This document shows positions 55,170-63,873 of a stretch of 64,000 bases of DNA, piece by piece. The notes beneath the pieces were generated by a model. The model was not told the DNA's origin. It worked only from the letters and a program-made list of their open reading frames with translations, and did not search any database. The position numbers were made by a program, and so were the translations under genes. How positions within the stretch are numbered: position 1 is the first letter of the stretch; every line of letters starts with the position of its first letter. Origin of the DNA: Bacteroides congonensis (GTDB lineage Bacteria; Bacteroidota; Bacteroidia; Bacteroidales; Bacteroidaceae); the NCBI RefSeq assembly GCF_900130125.1, contig NZ_FQXY01000010.1:434001-498000 (forward strand), written 5' to 3'.

Positions 55170-56669
55170 CAGCAGGAAACGGTTCAGATACAGCTCCGCA
55201 TCCCGCTTCCGGCTGAAGTCGATGCTATCCGTATAATATGCCTGCAAGCATGGCGGAAGAATCAGGCGGCAGAACGTCGATTTCCTGTAAGCCTGCGGAC
55301 CGACCAATATAGGGGAAGTGCTGTTCGCATGATTTTTTCCCAGCCCGCGCCAATGCGCCACCATACCAAGGAACCAACGGCGGAATAACTGCTCCCAATG
55401 GGGATTGTCGCAGGGAACCCGCCTGGCCAGGTCACCGATATAATCCTTACCGTTCCAACGGGGAAGCTCATAAAGAAACTCCTCAACAGGCTGATAAACC
55501 GGTACACGGTCAGAATTCAGATAACGCACCACATCCTTGTCCCACAGTTTAATCCCCTCATACTGCGCGTTCATGGTAATGCTTGACATCAACCGCTTGT
55601 CTACCGGACGAAAATAGAAATCGAAACTGTTCCGCTGCCGGCATTCCACCTGCGAAGTCAACTGGTTGAAACGGAACTCATAACGCCGTCTCATAAACTC
55701 ATCCATCTGCATCACGAACAACTGCTCCGGCAACAAGCTGCTCTTACCCGCAAATCCCTTGCAGGTGCGATACACATTCTGCACCGTCCCGCGAATCTGG
55801 AAATCATCTTCCGGCAAGCGATAATGGGCACGCGTCCACCGCACCGTGTCCTCTTCGGGAATACCGGCACGAAAACAATGCCCGGCCAGGCAAACCAGCA
55901 AAGAATGTATATCATTTCCCGGAAAATACTCATCCTGTTCATCCAACGCACGCGCAAAAGCAGCCTCAAAAAGCACGGAAAGCGCATGATGGCTCTCATA
56001 TCCCGGCGCAAGCCGTTGCAAGGGTGAAGCCTCCGTCTGCACCTGTTCGCGATAAGTCATTTCTGTCGGCATAGCCATCGGCTGTTTCATATAAATAGGC
56101 ATTGCTTCAGGATTGAAATACAAATCCGGATCATAGGTCAAACGGCAATATTGTTCCAGTGAAGGTTCTTTCAGTTCGATGTCGAAAGGAAGCTGAGGTT
56201 GGTAAAACTTCACGGCAAGCCGGTAAGCATGCGCATGGAAAAGCTCCGCTTGTTCGCGGTCAACCGGCAACTGGTCGTTGGAATAGGTGAAGCGCACCCA
56301 TATCTTTACCGTTTTATCGGAAGAGCCATTAAAAGCAAGATAAGTCTGCGGCAGCTCCTTCACGCGTTCTTTCACTTCATCCGCTTCCATACGTCCGGAC
56401 AGATTATTCACCTGAAGCATCACGATCCCGTTGTACTCATCCATTGTCATTATCCCGTTCTTGCGGACAAAGGCGGCTGCAGGAAGCAGCTTCGGCACTT
56501 TCTGTACATAGTCATTCTTGTCACCCGGAAGTATATAAGGCAGGACTTCCCTCATTGCGGAGACGAGTTGCGCTTTAGTTTCCACTTTCATCTGCTCTAC
56601 GAGCTGTTCGATTTTTAACGTCCGCAGAGTGTTTACTTTGCCGTCGTCTCTAATTTGTGTTATTCTCAT
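55164..56669 (-). pseudogene. N-terminal fragment of a VapE-type protein, split by insertion
   Basis: 502 codons. An N-terminal VirE_N/BT4734-like domain (about 60-190, FNGSSDKTVKIWVRFTY) is followed by a VapE-type ATPase part with a Walker A variant VGPQAYRKSTFC near the end. Its reading stops at LNRFLLIN because of the insertion; the remaining 202 codons are at 45038-45646. It retains its start region, so a truncated protein without the Walker B and C-terminal parts could still be made. Proteins of this kind are linked to mobile DNA and polysaccharide loci in Bacteroides. Confidence 0.9.
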
Positions 56670-56804
56670 TACTTATTTTAGTTTGTCCTGCATGTTTTTG
56701 TGTAGGGCGATTATTACGACACAAATATACTGTAATTATTCCATACAAACAAATTCCAAAAGCACTTATTCCATCTTCGCTACTAGAAAAGTTTTTTTGT
56801 TTTC

Positions 56805-56982
56805 ATTTCTCATATTCTCATTGATTTCGGATAAAGCATAGTCAATCAAACAGATAGACTATGAGAAATACTTTTCCGGAATGGCATTTCTCATACTTTT
56901 TTCTGCTTCACTCCCCAATATCCGCCTATTTCTCATTGTATTTCAATGCATTTCTCATAGTCGACCATCTTCCTTTTCTCAT
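56805..56982. repeat. ATGAGAAAT box cluster upstream of vapE
   Basis: Exact 9-mers (either strand) at 56805-56813, 56861-56869, 56886-56894, 56928-56936 and 56950-56958, with near copies at 56813-56821 and 56974-56982. They lie between the start of the VapE-type gene (whose own first codons read ATGAGAATA) and array C. Confidence 0.85.
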
Positions 56983-57071
56983 TCGCCGGCCAACCTTATT
57001 TTATATAAAGCCGAGCTATCATTTACATGAAAACAATTAAGCATTTACTTGTTTTCCACCTGATATTGTCG

Positions 57072-57079
57072 TATCTTTG
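57072..57079 (+). promoter_or_regulatory. -7 box of the HU-type gene
   Basis: TATCTTTG, exact consensus. Transcription would start at about 57086, so the 22-bp array C would be in the 5' leader of the HU-type mRNA (about 190 nt). Confidence 0.65.
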
Positions 57080-57095
57080 AAGGAACATCCCAACC

Positions 57096-57183
57096 GTTCC
57101 ACTGTAGTGCACAGGACTGTTCACTACAGTAAAAAGTTATGTCTACTAGAGTGCAAGGTTCTATCCACTGGAGTGGAACGATA
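57096..57183. repeat. 22-bp tandem palindromic array C (4 units)
   Basis: Units start at 57096, 57118, 57140 and 57162, an exact 22-bp period. The arm consensus is GTTCCA ... TGGAAC around a 6-bp middle of the form CTnnAG (CTGTAG, CTACAG, CTAGAG, CTGGAG), then a 4-bp linker. Units are more diverged than in arrays A and B, but the 6-6-6-4 layout is the same. Confidence 0.8.
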
Positions 57184-57275
57184 GAGATGCCGGTAAGAAA
57201 ATAAAATAATGTAGGCAAGATAAAACGCCAACATCAGTAACATAACATATAAACCACCATTAAATTAGAACAGCA

Positions 57276-57887
57276 ATGGCAATACAATTCGAATTTTACA
57301 AGAATCCCCAACCGGAAAAAGAAGGGGAAGAACCAAGTTACCACCCCAGAGTGGTTAATTTCCAGCATGTCACCACCCAAAGACTAGCAAGAGAAATCCA
57401 CATGGCAACTACTTTCGGAAAAGCGGAAGTAGAAGCCATGCTAATGGAACTGAGCAGATGCATGAGCAACCATCTGCGCGAAGGAGAAAGGGTACATCTG
57501 GATGGAATCGGCTATTTTCAAATCACGCTGCAAGCTACCGAACCCATACACTCGCTTACCACCCGCGCGGACAAAGTAAAACTAAAATCCATCAGTTTCC
57601 AGGCTGACAGGGATTTAAAAAGTTCATGCATGGCCACACACCTGCGACGTTCGAAATACAAACCGCATTCCGCCTCTCTCACAGAAGAAGAAATCGACCG
57701 GAAACTCACGGAATATTTTGCAACGCATCCCGTACTGACCCGCAGCAACATGCAGTCACTTTGTTGCTTCACCCAAAGCATGGCCAGCCGACAAATACGT
57801 AGATTGAAAGCAGAAGGCAAGTTGCAAAATATCGGGAAACCTACACAGCCTATTTATGTAGCGGGACCGGGACACTATGAGAAATAA
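57276..57887 (+). CDS. HU-like DNA-binding protein with C-terminal winged-helix part
   Basis: 203 residues. The first 120 are HU/IHF-like, of the Bacteroides 'HU-HIG' kind (TTQRLAREIHMATTFGKAEVEAMLMELSRCMSNHLREGERVHLDGIGYFQITL). The last 70 (EEEIDRKLTEYFATHPVLTRSNMQSLCCFTQSMASRQIRRLKAEGKLQNIG) look like a winged helix-turn-helix. It is divergent from the VapE-type gene, the common arrangement beside capsule loci. The stretch on both sides is dense in ATGAGAAAT boxes, and its last codons contain one, so autoregulation is possible. Confidence 0.85.
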   Translation: MAIQFEFYKNPQPEKEGEEPSYHPRVVNFQHVTTQRLAREIHMATTFGKAEVEAMLMELSRCMSNHLREGERVHLDGIGYFQITLQATEPIHSLTTRADKVKLKSISFQADRDLKSSCMATHLRRSKYKPHSASLTEEEIDRKLTEYFATHPVLTRSNMQSLCCFTQSMASRQIRRLKAEGKLQNIGKPTQPIYVAGPGHYEK

Positions 57888-58007
57888 GCAAAATCAGCGT
57901 CATTTTGCGGAAAAACAATGAGAAATACCTATTTACAAAAGTATTTCTCATTGTCTATTACATTAGTTATCTGTTACTTATAACGGATCGATGAGAATAT
58001 GAGAAAT
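57877..58007. repeat. ATGAGAAAT box cluster downstream of the HU-type gene
   Basis: Exact 9-mers at 57877-57885, 57918-57926, 57943-57951 (opposite strand) and 57999-58007, plus ATGAGAATA at 57991. The second and third form a perfect 13-bp inverted repeat (CAATGAGAAATAC ... GTATTTCTCATTG, loop 12), a possible terminator of the HU-type gene. Confidence 0.85.
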
Positions 58008-58054
58008 GAAAATCGAAATACGCGCTAGAGAGGACTTCCCTGCTATCCCAATTC

Positions 58055-59378
58055 CAGGGGGAACGCTCAATAAGTATTACATCTTCATTAGTCTTGTATC
58101 TTTCCCTAAAAACACAGTCCCTTTCTTTTATTTTTAATATCTTCTTTCCCTTTTCCCTGTGTGAATATAATTCATTACATTTGCATATTTACTATACTTA
58201 ATCCCTACCGTAATATGACCATTCAAGCCTTTTCAGCTATTATTCCTGATGTACGAGATGCCAAAAATAAAATATATCAGTCTAACGAAATAGTGTTCAT
58301 AGCCCTAGTCTCTGTTATCTGCGGAGCTGATACGTGGAACGAAATAGAAACATTCGGCAAGACGCATGAATCCTATTTCAAGACCCGTCTTCCGGGTTTG
58401 GTTTCTATTCCTTCTCATGATACCTTGTGCCGTTTCTTTTCCATATTGGATATCGACTGGTTTGAAGAATGTTTCAGGTTGTGGGTTGATGACATCTGCC
58501 AGAAAATTCCCGAAGTGATAGCCATTGACGGGAAAGCCATTTGTGATAATCCCGATAAAATGCGTAACTCAAAAAATGGGGTGAGAAGCAAACTCTATAT
58601 GGTCAGTGCCTGGTCTGTATCCAACGGTATTTGTCTCGGTCAAAAAAAAGTAGAAGAAAAATCGAATGAAATAAAAGCTATTCCCGAGCTAATAAAGACA
58701 CTGGTTCTCGAGAATTGTATCATAACCATTGATGCTATAGGCTGTCAGAAATCAATCACTAAGCTAATCATAGAAAACAAGGCTGACTATATTTTATGTG
58801 CCAAAGATAATCACGAAACACTCAGAGAGCTAATAGAATTTAATCTTAGTGAGGAATCGAGATACTATTTATGTCACGCCAAAAGGTACTTTGAGGAAAA
58901 CAAAGGGCATGGAAGAAGTGAATACAGGGAGTGTGTATGCATAAGCGCTAAATATCTTCAATATTTTCTCAAAGGGTGGACAGGAATCAAGACATTGGCA
59001 ATGATAAATTCTATTAGAAAAATGGGAAATAAAGAAGCGGTCATGGAAACAAGGTATTATATATCATCATTGGACCCAGGTCCGGTAATCATACTCAAAT
59101 CCGTCAGATCGCACTGGGAGGTTGAAAATAACCTGCATTGGGTACTTGATATAGGATTCAGGGAAGACGATGACAGGAAAACAGGAAATGCTGCCATCAA
59201 CTTTTCTGCCATATCAAAGTTAGCACTCATGCTATTGAAACAGAGTGATATCAAACTGGGAATGGCAGGAAAGAGGAAGGCATGTGGATGGGATGAGAAA
59301 ATAAGAGATAAAGTCATTGGTATTGAAAGAATATAGAAAATGATAATAAGATGTAATACTTATTGAGCGTTCGCCCTG
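58055..59378 (+). mobile_element. ISAs1-family insertion sequence, intact
   Basis: 1324 bp. The ends are inverted repeats: left CAGGGGGAACGCTCAATAAG..., right (reverse complement) CAGGGCGAACGCTCAATAAG..., with identity continuing through ATTACATCTT. The flanks carry ATCCCAATT on both sides (58045-58053 and 59379-59387), a target duplication of 9-10 bp (the tenth base differs). The element contains one uninterrupted transposase gene. Confidence 0.92.
58161..59336 (+). CDS. ISAs1-family transposase
   Basis: 391 residues from the first ATG; the true start may be the later ATG at MTIQAFSAIIPDVRD (58215). DDE-type transposase of the ISAs1/H-repeat group: VSVICGADTWNEIETFGK, PSHDTLCRFFS, VIAIDGKAI (first Asp), ITIDAIGCQKSI (second Asp), ILCAKDNHETL, and HWEVENNLHWVLDIGFREDD (Glu and conserved tail). 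Frame intact, so the element is probably active. Confidence 0.93.
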   Translation: MNIIHYICIFTILNPYRNMTIQAFSAIIPDVRDAKNKIYQSNEIVFIALVSVICGADTWNEIETFGKTHESYFKTRLPGLVSIPSHDTLCRFFSILDIDWFEECFRLWVDDICQKIPEVIAIDGKAICDNPDKMRNSKNGVRSKLYMVSAWSVSNGICLGQKKVEEKSNEIKAIPELIKTLVLENCIITIDAIGCQKSITKLIIENKADYILCAKDNHETLRELIEFNLSEESRYYLCHAKRYFEENKGHGRSEYRECVCISAKYLQYFLKGWTGIKTLAMINSIRKMGNKEAVMETRYYISSLDPGPVIILKSVRSHWEVENNLHWVLDIGFREDDDRKTGNAAINFSAISKLALMLLKQSDIKLGMAGKRKACGWDEKIRDKVIGIERI

Positions 59379-59388
59379 ATCCCAATTG

Positions 59389-59826
59389 ATCTTATACATC
59401 AATATCCTTATTATCCCAATCGATGTCAGCGACAACAAACGATCTTGTTTAGCAAACAAAAATCCATAATTTGTTACATTTTAGTATTAGAAGATACAAA
59501 TGCAACCATTTGCTGTTTGCAAACAGCAAAAAAATGAGAGAAAATGCTGTCCGTAAACAGCAGATAACAAAATCCCCCCCTACTTAGATTTATCAACAAG
59601 ATCCTCATAGGCTCCCTCACCCATGGTAAAAAAATGTTTGGGCCGTGCTTGATATTGTTCATTTATAACGCTTTTAGTCTCCTTATAAAATAGAGATTTA
59701 ATCGTAAGAATCGGTCAACTGCGTCTATAAATTATCGTTCAACGTTCCAATCTTTGCGTTCAAAACGAATATTAAGAAATATTGGACGTACGTTTGGCTT
59801 ACCTTATTATGGTCTAGTTTGAAACT
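59389..59826. other. Intergenic stretch with palindromes
   Basis: About 440 bp without a gene. A perfect 16-bp palindrome GCTGTTTGCAAACAGC (59512-59527) is followed 34 bp later by GCTGTCCGTAAACAGC (59546-59561), which has the same outer arms. These could be a paired operator. Otherwise only AT-rich sequence is seen. Confidence 0.55.
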
Positions 59827-60122
59827 TACAACCGCCTCAACAAGTTATCCCGTTATCATTTGGATAGTAGATATAATACTGATAATAATGGGATTGAAAA
59901 TGCGGCAAGCCCCGTTGCAGTGGAAAAAATATTTATTCTGTCAAAATAATAATACGGCAGAAAACACGGCTATTATTTATAGTATACTGCAAAGCTGCCG
60001 GTGTAGACTTCAGAACATGGATGATTTACTTCTTGGGCTATGTTCATGATTATGATGAAAACTACACCAAGGATATAGCAAATTTGCTTCCTGATAAATT
60101 GAAAGCAGCAGGACCACTTTGA
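59827..60122 (+). pseudogene. Eroded C-terminal remnant of an IS66-type transposase
   Basis: Pieces in three reading frames give the known end of IS66 transposases in the right order: YNRLNKLSRYHLDSRYNTDN + NGIENAASPVAVEK, then KKYLFCQNNNTAENTAIIYSIL, then CKAAGVDFRTWMIYFLG and LLPDKLKAAGPL before a TGA. The counterpart in intact members reads roughly 'L..YL.DGR..IDNN.IENAIRP.AL.RKNYLF.G....A...A..YS'. At least two frameshifts are needed. Upstream parts of the element are gone. Confidence 0.7.
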
Positions 60123-60340
60123 AATCCATCAAATCCACGAATACTACGAAATCATCAAAATCCACCAGATAAAGGGAGAATCTCCACATAAAACTAGAGA
60201 CTCTCAGGGTTTTATTATTGCTAACAATACAGAGTTGACCAATCGCTTACAGTTAATTTTCGACCAACCACTTCTCTATATTTCTCGTATCAGCGCTAAA
60301 GTTCACGCCAATCTTGAAAAGTTCGCGAAAGTACATTTTA

Positions 60341-60371
60341 TTTGGAAAATGAAATATATTATATACCTTTG
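60341..60371 (+). promoter_or_regulatory. Consensus promoter of the LicD-like gene
   Basis: TTTG (60341-60344), 19 bp, TACCTTTG (60364-60371). It lies inside the longest open frame (ATG 60342) and so rules that start out in favour of 60399. Confidence 0.85.
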
Positions 60372-60398
60372 CATTCATTTCATAATACAAAAATTAAT

Positions 60399-61028
60399 AT
60401 GGGACAAATAATAATAAAAAATCAGCCTTTTCATTTTGATGAAATTGATCTCACATATGAAAATTCTAGCATAATAGACAGTTCTATTGCAAAACAGAAT
60501 CTATTAGATTTCAAAGGGGTCTTAGACAAGAAAAATATCAAATTTTTACTCATGCATGGAACCTTATTAGGAGCTATTCGTGAACAAGATTTCATCAAAC
60601 ATGATATTGACATCGACACTTGTACATTTGAAGAAGAAAAGTTAGTAGAAGCTATTCCAGAATTATCTAAAATAGGACTAAAACTATGTCGATATGAAAA
60701 GAATGTAATTTATTCATTTATTAGAGACAATGTATACATCGACGTGTATATTGTAAACAAGCTAAGAGGCTTGATAAGTCCTTTTTACGTAAGATATCTT
60801 TACCACATCATACCTCGAAAATATTTTCGTTGTACTAAAAAGATGTATTTTTTAGGTGAAACTTTTAAAATTCCCAACCACAGCATAAAGCTACTTGAAT
60901 TTTGGTATGGTAAAGATTGGAAAACTCCAATTAGTAACTCACCATCAAATGACGAAGACAAAAGAGGAACTTATTTGGAACAACACAAGAGATTCTTATT
61001 TAGACCTATATACAAAATCATAAAATAG
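60399..61028 (+). CDS. LicD-like nucleotidyltransferase-fold protein
   Basis: 209 residues from the ATG at 60399, chosen because the promoter overlaps the alternative start at 60342. The nucleotidyltransferase signature is MHGTLLGAIREQDFIKHDIDID (about 52-73), with the metal-binding DxDxD-type acids at 69, 71 and 73. LicD-family enzymes transfer phosphocholine or similar phospho-groups to cell-surface glycans. It is divergent from the surface-glycan genes that follow and much richer in A and T than the chromosome, as usual for such loci. Confidence 0.8.
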   Translation: MGQIIIKNQPFHFDEIDLTYENSSIIDSSIAKQNLLDFKGVLDKKNIKFLLMHGTLLGAIREQDFIKHDIDIDTCTFEEEKLVEAIPELSKIGLKLCRYEKNVIYSFIRDNVYIDVYIVNKLRGLISPFYVRYLYHIIPRKYFRCTKKMYFLGETFKIPNHSIKLLEFWYGKDWKTPISNSPSNDEDKRGTYLEQHKRFLFRPIYKIIK

Positions 61029-61112
61029 AAATCATTGCGTAATATAAACACACAACATAATCTACAATAATAAACAACTCACTGAAAGAATAAAGTTAGA
61101 ATTTACAAAAGT

Positions 61113-62834
61113 TTATTTTATTCTTTTTTTAAAATAATCCATCCGGAGAAGAATATCTGAAATCTTCCAACACTCTTTTCTATATTCTTTCACTGAGTCC
61201 GAAACAGCCCCATCACCTGCAACTATACCGGTACGATAAGTAGCAAAATCACTGATCGTATCCCCAAAAACACTTTCTCCCAAACCTTTCCAAAAATAGC
61301 CAGAACAACCCATTAAATCCAATAAAGAAGGATAAACATCCATCTGTCCTATTACCTTATCTGAAAATTTAGAACTAAAAGAAGTATTCAAGACAATAAA
61401 AGGTATAAAATAATCTTCACATTTGACCTGTTTACGTCCCTCATACATATTCAAAGAGATTTGTTCATGATCACCAGTGATAACTATAATGCTATCATCA
61501 TACAAGCCTTCCTTCTTCAAATTATTTACAAAATTATTAATACAACAATCAACATATTGCAAGGCAATCAAATAATATTTAACCTCCTCACTTCTAAATT
61601 TGTGACACAGTAATGGAGTATTAGGAAGAAGAGGTTTATTATATGGACTATGACTTGCAATTGTTACAATCTGAGCATAGAAAGGCTTCTTTAATGACTT
61701 CAATAACGGAATACTTCGCTCAAATAAAACCGCATCTGCTGCTTTCCACGCAGCATTGAGTTTCATACGGTCATAAAGATGATCAAATCCATAAGCAGAA
61801 GACATTATTCCCTGATTCCAATAATTTGCTCCATCACAAACAAAAGAAACAGTACAATAACCTTTCTCTTTTAAGGCTTTCGGGAGAGAAGGAAATGTAT
61901 TTGTAGAACATAGACTAGAGGCAGCTCCAACTCTTAACGGCAAAAGCCCTGTATTAATAATAAGTTGGGCATCACTAGAACGCCCATCTTTAACTTGTGG
62001 CACCATATTGGAGAAATAAAGGCAATCGTCTCTATCCACCAGACTATTTATATATGGGGTGACTTCAATCCCATTAACTTTCAAACCAATAGGCCAACTT
62101 TGAAAAGATTCGACTAATATAAGAATCAAATTCTTATATTTATGAGCTGTTGAATCACAAACACTTACCTTTCCTTCACAAATATTTCTTTTTATAAATT
62201 TATCCGCATATATTTTTTCTTCATCGGAAACACCATGAAACAATGAAAACTGATAAATCCAATAATTAATCAATCCAAATTCCTTAAATCCCTCTGCTGC
62301 ATCAAGCGGATATATATACATAGGCTGTTTCTCCACAGAACGCCCATTAGGACAGTAAGGTATAACCACCAATACACCCACCAATCCAATAAGAGAAACC
62401 ACGACAATTCCTTTTATTCTTTCCTGACCTATATTCTGATATTTCCTATCTACCAAGCAATAAAAAACAAACACTAACCAAAATGATATAACAACGCGAA
62501 AATCTTCCCATCTCATCAGGGCAACGATACTTCCCCCGAGCCCTTTCAAGTTTACAAATAGCAAATAAGAACTTAATGGCATGATCGTTGAATAAGTACG
62601 AAAATACCATACTATAGACAAAAGAAAGAAACTCATAAATAATAAATAAAATAACATTATTGTTCTTTTTCGGCACAACAAAGGAAGTGATAATAACATC
62701 GCATCACCTAACCGACATACTTGAGCTATCCAATCATTAGAACCATAAATATCTAGTATATGACAAAGTTGCCCTAAAGAAATAAAAAAGCACAAAGTAA
62801 ATAATAAATAAAAACACAATCGCTTCTCTAACAT
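61113..62834 (-). CDS. LTA-synthase-like sulfatase-fold transferase
   Basis: 573 residues. Five N-terminal membrane helices (to about 165) and a periplasmic sulfatase-fold domain: LILVESFQSWPIG (Glu242 as metal ligand), GRSSDAQLIINTGLLPL, FVCDGANYWNQGIMSSAYGFD and the late metal site VITGDHEQIS. In LtaS the segment GKTSDAEF holds the nucleophile Thr; here the aligned residue is Ser286. A phospho-group transfer onto a surface glycan is likely, matching the LicD-like and GT2 neighbours. Confidence 0.85.
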   Translation of the reverse strand: MLEKRLCFYLLFTLCFFISLGQLCHILDIYGSNDWIAQVCRLGDAMLLSLPLLCRKRTIMLFYLLFMSFFLLSIVWYFRTYSTIMPLSSYLLFVNLKGLGGSIVALMRWEDFRVVISFWLVFVFYCLVDRKYQNIGQERIKGIVVVSLIGLVGVLVVIPYCPNGRSVEKQPMYIYPLDAAEGFKEFGLINYWIYQFSLFHGVSDEEKIYADKFIKRNICEGKVSVCDSTAHKYKNLILILVESFQSWPIGLKVNGIEVTPYINSLVDRDDCLYFSNMVPQVKDGRSSDAQLIINTGLLPLRVGAASSLCSTNTFPSLPKALKEKGYCTVSFVCDGANYWNQGIMSSAYGFDHLYDRMKLNAAWKAADAVLFERSIPLLKSLKKPFYAQIVTIASHSPYNKPLLPNTPLLCHKFRSEEVKYYLIALQYVDCCINNFVNNLKKEGLYDDSIIVITGDHEQISLNMYEGRKQVKCEDYFIPFIVLNTSFSSKFSDKVIGQMDVYPSLLDLMGCSGYFWKGLGESVFGDTISDFATYRTGIVAGDGAVSDSVKEYRKECWKISDILLRMDYFKKRIK

Positions 62835-62895
62835 AGTACATTTTTTGTTTGCATAATCTAAACCATAAGAGGTTAAAATCTCATATAAAACAATC

Positions 62896-63756
62896 CTAAA
62901 ATACGTTCAATTTAAATATTCGTCTCAACCAAAACAAAAATTTTATATACTGTCGTGCCTTTCTCTGAATCCAAACAGAATCCAGCAATTGTTGAATCTT
63001 ATGTTTTGACATTATATCCAACGCCTGTTCTTGAATTCCGGCCTTTTCTCGAAGCAAAGTATATTCTTGATAAAACTCACTAATATGATGGGGAAACTCA
63101 TTTCCAAAAAAATCAGACTGTTCTCGCGAAATTAAATCCTTATTCTTAGGATCAGAACTTATCCCATAAACATTAAAATATGAGACTGCAACATTTAAGT
63201 GTTTTGTCGAGCGGCTATATAGTAGAATCTGCTTCACAAAAAACGTCCAATCAGATATTATTTTATATTTCTCATCATATAACATATCTTTAAACAGTTC
63301 CCGTTTTATGAAAGTGGATGGATGTCCTAAAGAATGAGTAAATATAAACGGAAGAGTTAATTTATCAGGATAGGAACCAAGCTCTACATCATTAGCTTTA
63401 CGATAATAATATAAATCAGCATAAACAATATCTTCAGAAAAATCGTCTTTAAATACACGCGCCAAAACATCATCTTCCAGCCAATCACCAGAGTTCAAGA
63501 ACAGCAAATAATCACCTCTAGATTTAACGATGCCTTTATTCATAGCATTATAGACGCCTCCATCTGGTTCTGATATCCAATAGGCCAAATTCCGTTCGTA
63601 CTTTCTTATAACATCAATACTATTATCAGTCGAAGCTCCATCAATAACAATGTGTTCCAAATCATCAAATGTTTGCTTCTCCCAGATACTTCTCAAGGTT
63701 CTCTTCAAACCTTCAGCATCATTCTTATTAATCGTTATTATAGTCAGCCGTGGCAT
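62896..63756 (-). CDS. Family 2 glycosyltransferase
   Basis: 286 residues, no membrane segment. GT-A fold of the WcaE-like kind: TIITINKNDAEGLKRTLRSI, HIVIDGASTDNSIDVI, WISEPDGGVYNAMNKGI and LLFLNSGDWLEDD with the metal-binding acids. It would add one sugar to a lipid-linked surface glycan. It is 61 bp upstream of the LTA-synthase-like gene on the same strand. Confidence 0.88.
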   Translation of the reverse strand: MPRLTIITINKNDAEGLKRTLRSIWEKQTFDDLEHIVIDGASTDNSIDVIRKYERNLAYWISEPDGGVYNAMNKGIVKSRGDYLLFLNSGDWLEDDVLARVFKDDFSEDIVYADLYYYRKANDVELGSYPDKLTLPFIFTHSLGHPSTFIKRELFKDMLYDEKYKIISDWTFFVKQILLYSRSTKHLNVAVSYFNVYGISSDPKNKDLISREQSDFFGNEFPHHISEFYQEYTLLREKAGIQEQALDIMSKHKIQQLLDSVWIQRKARQYIKFLFWLRRIFKLNVF

Positions 63757-63873
63757 ATTCTCTTAATCTATATTCAACTATTTATCCTTAATATATAACA
63801 ATTCATACACAATAAAACCGTATTTACAATTCCATCATTTTTCAATTATCGCATTATTTCCATCATTAAAACC

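Noticed and set aside
60342..60398. Start of the LicD-like protein at 60342
   Set aside because: A TTTG-N19-TACCTTTG promoter occupies 60341-60371, so translation must begin downstream, at 60399.
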